Source: Kiloniellaceae bacterium (lineage in GTDB: Bacteria; Pseudomonadota; Alphaproteobacteria; Kiloniellales; Kiloniellaceae). Taken from it: a stretch of DNA of 9,279 nucleotides. A model generated the notes under the pieces. The model worked only from the letters and a program-made list of their open reading frames with translations, was not told where the DNA came from and searched no databases. The translations under genes were made by a program, and so were the position numbers. Positions 6,739 to 9,279 of this stretch are shown here, piece by piece. Location: contig JAJFGK010000132.1 in the NCBI GenBank assembly GCA_021776195.1, positions 1-9,279 on the forward strand, written 5' to 3'. The first letter of the stretch is position 1; every line of letters begins with the position of its first letter.

Positions 6739-7635
6739 ATGCAAAACCTTCCCTTCGGCCGGCCCGGCCGCTTCTTCAAGGGCAACCTGCACACCCACTC
6801 GACCCGCTCCGACGGCGCCCACCCGCCCGAGGCGGTGATCGCGGCCTACAAGGCGGCGGGTTACGACTTCCTGGCACTGACCGATCACTTCCTGCCCGAG
6901 TACGACTGGCCGGTGACCGACACGCGCGATTTCCGCGACGAGAGCTTCACCACGATCATTTCAGCCGAGCTGCACGCGCCGCGCACCAGCCTGGGCGAGG
7001 CCTGGCATATCAAGGCGGTCGGGCTGCCGCTCGACTTCGCGCCGGCGGCCAAGGGCGAGACCGGCCCCGAGATCGCACGGCGGGCCTATGACGCCGGCGC
7101 CTTCGTCGGCATCGTGCACCCCTCCTGGTACGGCCTCACGCTGGATGACGCGCGGACCATCGACTGTGCCCACGCCATCGAGATCTACAACCACGGCAGC
7201 GAGGTCGAGGTCGGCCGCGGCTACGATTGGCCCTTCTGCGACAGCCTCTTGAACGATGGCTGGCGCCTGAGCGGCTATGCCACCGACGATGCTCACGAGT
7301 TGACCCACGACGCCTTCGGCGGCTGGGTCCAGGTGCGTGCCGAGGATCCGGACCCTGACGCCCTGCTGGAGGCGCTGAAGGCCGGGCACTACTATTCCAG
7401 CCAGGGGCCGGAGATCCACGATATCCGGATCGAGGCGGACGAGGCGGTCGTGATCTCGAGCCCCGCCGCGACCGTTCAGGCGGTGGGCCGCGGCTCGCGT
7501 TCGTTGAAGGTCATGGGCGAGGAGCTGACCGAGGCGCGATTCGCGCTGAAGCGCTTTGCCGATTCCTACCTCCGGATCACGGTGGTGGACGCCGCCGGGC
7601 GCAAGGCCTGGTCCAACCCGATCTGGCTGCAGTAG
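6739..7635 (+). CDS. PHP-domain metal-dependent phosphoesterase/hydrolase
   Basis: A 298-residue protein of the PHP superfamily, whose members use a two- or three-metal centre to hydrolyse phosphoesters and related bonds. Metal-binding motifs appear in order: LHTHSTRSDG with His18, His20 and Asp25; LTDH with His50; SAEL with Glu77; HPSW with His127; and DDAH with Asp183/Asp184 and His186. After about 225 a beta-rich C-terminal part follows, similar in layout to CehA/McbA-like PHP proteins. ATG at 6739 is preferred over GTG at 6691 because GGAGGA (6724-6729) stands 9 bases before it and the family motif begins near residue 18. It has no signal peptide and is likely cytoplasmic. Codon use is strongly GC-rich, unlike the preceding gene. 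The substrate is unknown. Confidence 0.88.
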   Translation: MQNLPFGRPGRFFKGNLHTHSTRSDGAHPPEAVIAAYKAAGYDFLALTDHFLPEYDWPVTDTRDFRDESFTTIISAELHAPRTSLGEAWHIKAVGLPLDFAPAAKGETGPEIARRAYDAGAFVGIVHPSWYGLTLDDARTIDCAHAIEIYNHGSEVEVGRGYDWPFCDSLLNDGWRLSGYATDDAHELTHDAFGGWVQVRAEDPDPDALLEALKAGHYYSSQGPEIHDIRIEADEAVVISSPAATVQAVGRGSRSLKVMGEELTEARFALKRFADSYLRITVVDAAGRKAWSNPIWLQ

Positions 7636-7645
7636 GGCCCCAGCT

Positions 7646-7704
7646 CTTGATCCCAGGGGGGGCTTGATCCCAGGGGGGGCTTGATCTCAGGGGGGCTTGA
7701 TCCC
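7646..7704 (+). repeat. 17-bp tandem repeat with G-runs (3.5 copies)
   Basis: CTTGATCCCAGGGGGGG occurs at 7646-7662 and exactly again at 7663-7679. A third copy (7680-7695) has one substitution (CTC for CCC) and one G fewer, and a partial fourth (CTTGATCCC) covers 7696-7704. The array lies 10 bases after the PHP stop and about 60 before the phosphotransferase start. The G-runs of 7, 7 and 6 on the plus strand could form a G-quadruplex and are prone to slippage. Confidence 0.85.
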
Positions 7705-7705
7705 T

Positions 7706-7718
7706 GCGGCCTAGCCGC
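7706..7718 (+). other. Short GC hairpin after the tandem repeat
   Basis: GCGGC (7706-7710) pairs with GCCGC (7714-7718) across a CTA loop. A 10-base palindrome TGCCGCGGCA follows at 7726-7735. No U-run follows, so it is not called a terminator. It might contribute to the 3' end of the PHP transcript. Confidence 0.3.
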
Positions 7719-7766
7719 GTCACACTGCCGCGGCAAAACTAAGAACGCGGGCGTGGGGGGTCGATC

Positions 7767-8672
7767 ATGACAGAAGCGCAGTCGGAGCCGACGCTGTCGG
7801 CGGCCATCGAGCGGGTGCGTGCGCTGACCTGCTGGGGTGGGCCGGTCGACCCGGCGCCGCTGTCGGGCGGGCTTTCCAACCTCTCCTTCACGGTGGTCGA
7901 CGGCGGACACAAGTACGTGGCGCGCCTGGGCGAGGACATCGCCTGTCATCATGTCCTGCGCGACCGCGAGATCATGGTCAGCCGGGCGGCGGCCGAGCTC
8001 GGCATCTCGCCGGCGTTGGTCCATGCCGAGCCCGGCGCCATGGTCTTCGATTTCATCGTCGGCGAGACCTACGACGGCCAGGCGGTGCGGGCCAATCTGG
8101 ATCGGGTGGTGGCGCTGGTCCGCCAGGTCCACGAGGCGCTGCAGAACCATCTGCGCGGGCCCGGCTATCTCTTCTGGGTCTTCCACGTGCTGCGCGACTA
8201 CGCCCATCTGCTGCGGGCCGGCGCGAGCCGCCATCTGGATGACCTGCCGCGGCTGGAAGAGGCGGCACAGAGCTTCGAGACGGCGCTCGGTCCGACACCG
8301 ATCTGCGGCTGCCATTCGGACCTGCTGGCGGCAAACTTCATCGACGACGGCGCGAAGATCTGGCTGATCGACTGGGAGTACGGCGGGCTCGGCAGTCCCT
8401 ACTTCGATCTCGGCAATATCGCCGCCCTGTCGCTCTTCGAGCGCGACGAGGAGGCCCGTCTGCTGGAGGCCTACTTCGGCCAGGCGCCCGATGCCGCGCT
8501 GTGGCAGCGCTTCGATGCCATGCGCTGCGCCGCCCATCTGCGCGAGACCCTGTGGGCCATGGTCTCGGAGATCCACATGGCGATGCCGGGCATCGACTAC
8601 GCCGCCTATACGGCGGAGAACCTGGCCGGCTTCGAGCCCGCCTATGCGGCCTACCGTGAGCGTTACCTTTAG
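7767..8672 (+). CDS. Choline-kinase / aminoglycoside-phosphotransferase-fold small-molecule kinase
   Basis: A 301-residue protein kinase-like-fold enzyme that probably transfers phosphate from ATP to a small hydroxyl compound. Visible motifs are PLSGGLSNLSFTV (31-43), a glycine-rich nucleotide loop; VARLGE (51-56) in the region of the ATP-binding strand; a helix with Glu68 (REIM); the Brenner-type catalytic loop CHSDLLAAN (182-190) with Asp185 and Asn190; and LIDWEYGGLGSPYFDLGN (200-217) with metal-binding Asp202. The last motif resembles bacterial choline/ethanolamine kinases (LicA-like) more than antibiotic-resistance enzymes. Thiamine kinase is another possibility. ATG at 7767 follows a G-run (7755-7760) 6 bases upstream. 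The gene is in the same orientation as the PHP gene, with 131 bases including the G-rich repeat between them. Substrate is not decided by the sequence. Confidence 0.85.
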   Translation: MTEAQSEPTLSAAIERVRALTCWGGPVDPAPLSGGLSNLSFTVVDGGHKYVARLGEDIACHHVLRDREIMVSRAAAELGISPALVHAEPGAMVFDFIVGETYDGQAVRANLDRVVALVRQVHEALQNHLRGPGYLFWVFHVLRDYAHLLRAGASRHLDDLPRLEEAAQSFETALGPTPICGCHSDLLAANFIDDGAKIWLIDWEYGGLGSPYFDLGNIAALSLFERDEEARLLEAYFGQAPDAALWQRFDAMRCAAHLRETLWAMVSEIHMAMPGIDYAAYTAENLAGFEPAYAAYRERYL

Positions 8673-8809
8673 GCCCTCACGCGCCGGGCCGGCTGTCCTC
8701 GCTCACGCTGCGGGCGCGCTTTGCGCTTTGCAAGTGGCCATGAAGGTCGGCCGCTGGTGGAAAGACGCAATGAGGTGTCGGGCGTCGACTCGCGCCGCGC
8801 CGCCCAAAC

Positions 8810-9279
8810 CTACTGTCCCGCCGGCACCACCTCGACGGCCCAAGGGCCGTCGGCCGTGATGTTGAGGGTAAAGGCGCCTGGCGTCGCCATGGCCTTGCCG
8901 CCAGGCCCCGGGCCCGCCTGATTGGCGACCACCTCGAGGAAATTGCCGAAATTGTCGCTGAGGAAGATCTGGAACTGCTGGCCGGTGGAGCGCCAGCGGA
9001 TCTCCCAGGGCCCCGGCGCATAGAAGACCCGGGTCAGGAACTGGCCGACACCGGCGAACTCGGCGATGGCGTTCGGGTTGCCGGGCTTGGCGGGGGCGTC
9101 GCCGCTGACCTGACCGCTCCCCTGGGAACCGGTCCCGGGCGTCGGCCGGGCGGCGCCGAAGAAGCCGTCGACCAGATTGTCGTAACAGGTCAGCCGGCGA
9201 AAGGGGTCGATGTCGCGCCGGCAGTCGCTCAGATCGTCCTGCAAGGTGCCCTGGGCGCGAGCGCCATCCCCCGTCCAGA
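8810..9279 (-). CDS. Probable exported protein of unknown function, C-terminal part
   Basis: The minus-strand frame stays open to the window edge, leaving 155 visible residues ending at TAG (8812-8810). A TTG start at 9244 is possible, but the sequence just upstream in frame includes GARAQGT, which looks like the end of a signal peptide with an A-R-A cleavage site, so the real start is probably beyond the window. After it comes CRRDIDPFRRLTCYD, a Cys-x12-Cys segment of the kind found in small proteobacterial secreted proteins (compare the C..RL.CYD pattern of VasI-type T6SS-associated proteins). Then follow a low-complexity Gly/Pro/Ser linker and a beta-rich C-terminal domain ending in a DGPWAVEV strand. 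The family link is pattern-level only. It is convergent with the phosphotransferase gene. Confidence 0.65.
   Translation of the reverse strand, partial: WTGDGARAQGTLQDDLSDCRRDIDPFRRLTCYDNLVDGFFGAARPTPGTGSQGSGQVSGDAPAKPGNPNAIAEFAGVGQFLTRVFYAPGPWEIRWRSTGQQFQIFLSDNFGNFLEVVANQAGPGPGGKAMATPGAFTLNITADGPWAVEVVPAGQ

Noticed and set aside
7646..7704. The tandem repeat as a CRISPR array
   Set aside because: Units are directly adjacent without unique spacers and only 17 bases long.
7566..8576. A 336-codon minus-strand frame across the kinase gene and the G-run repeat
   Set aside because: Its N-terminal part translates the tandem repeat and intergenic sequence, and the remainder mirrors the kinase gene.
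8673..8809. Intrinsic terminator between the convergent genes
   Set aside because: The inverted repeats I found (such as GTGAG at 8656-8660 with CTCAC at 8676-8680) are short and lack a U-run.

Overview
The window looks like a piece of a high-GC alphaproteobacterial chromosome, most likely Rhodospirillales-like (order is an inference). It appears to carry the chromosomal replication origin. The evidence is gene content and order: a leftward DUF299 kinase/pyrophosphorylase gene (ppsR type) diverges from a rightward hemE-hemH-hemJ cluster followed by rho. In Caulobacter crescentus and Rickettsia prowazekii the chromosomal origin lies between hemE and the DUF299 (RP001) gene. Here the same intergenic region (496-1008) holds several DnaA-box-like 9-mers, a strongly AT-rich stretch, three clustered GANTC sites and a near-consensus CtrA site.

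Layout. 1-495 (-): 5' part of the PEP synthase / pyruvate phosphate dikinase regulator. 496-1008: candidate oriC. 1009-3628 (+): hemE, hemH and hemJ, which supply uroporphyrinogen decarboxylation, protoporphyrinogen oxidation and iron insertion; the intermediate coproporphyrinogen oxidase step is not encoded here. 3629-3887: a structured rho leader with a candidate promoter. 3888-5144 (+): transcription termination factor Rho. 5145-6738: a lower-GC segment with one gene, an unusual membrane protein that fuses an SRPBCC-like domain to an M50 (site-2-protease-like) domain whose HExxH motif reads HQFGH. 6739-7635 (+): a PHP-domain metallohydrolase. 7646-7704: a 17-bp tandem repeat with G-runs. 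7767-8672 (+): a choline-kinase/aminoglycoside-phosphotransferase-fold enzyme. 8810-9279 (-): C-terminal part of a probable exported protein of unknown function, convergent with the phosphotransferase gene.

How the parts fit. The heme genes and rho point rightward and the DUF299 gene leftward, so all are co-directional with forks leaving the intergenic region. hemE and hemH overlap by ATGA and hemJ follows 32 nt later behind a strong ribosome binding site, so the three are probably one transcript. In many alphaproteobacteria rho is followed by mnmE, gidA, gidB, parA and parB; here it is followed by the atypical M50-like gene and two hydrolase/kinase genes, so this origin-proximal neighbourhood has been rearranged or has received an insertion. 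The origin region and the apparently inactivated SRPBCC-M50 protein are the items most worth a second look. I see no CRISPR, transposase, tRNA or rRNA.
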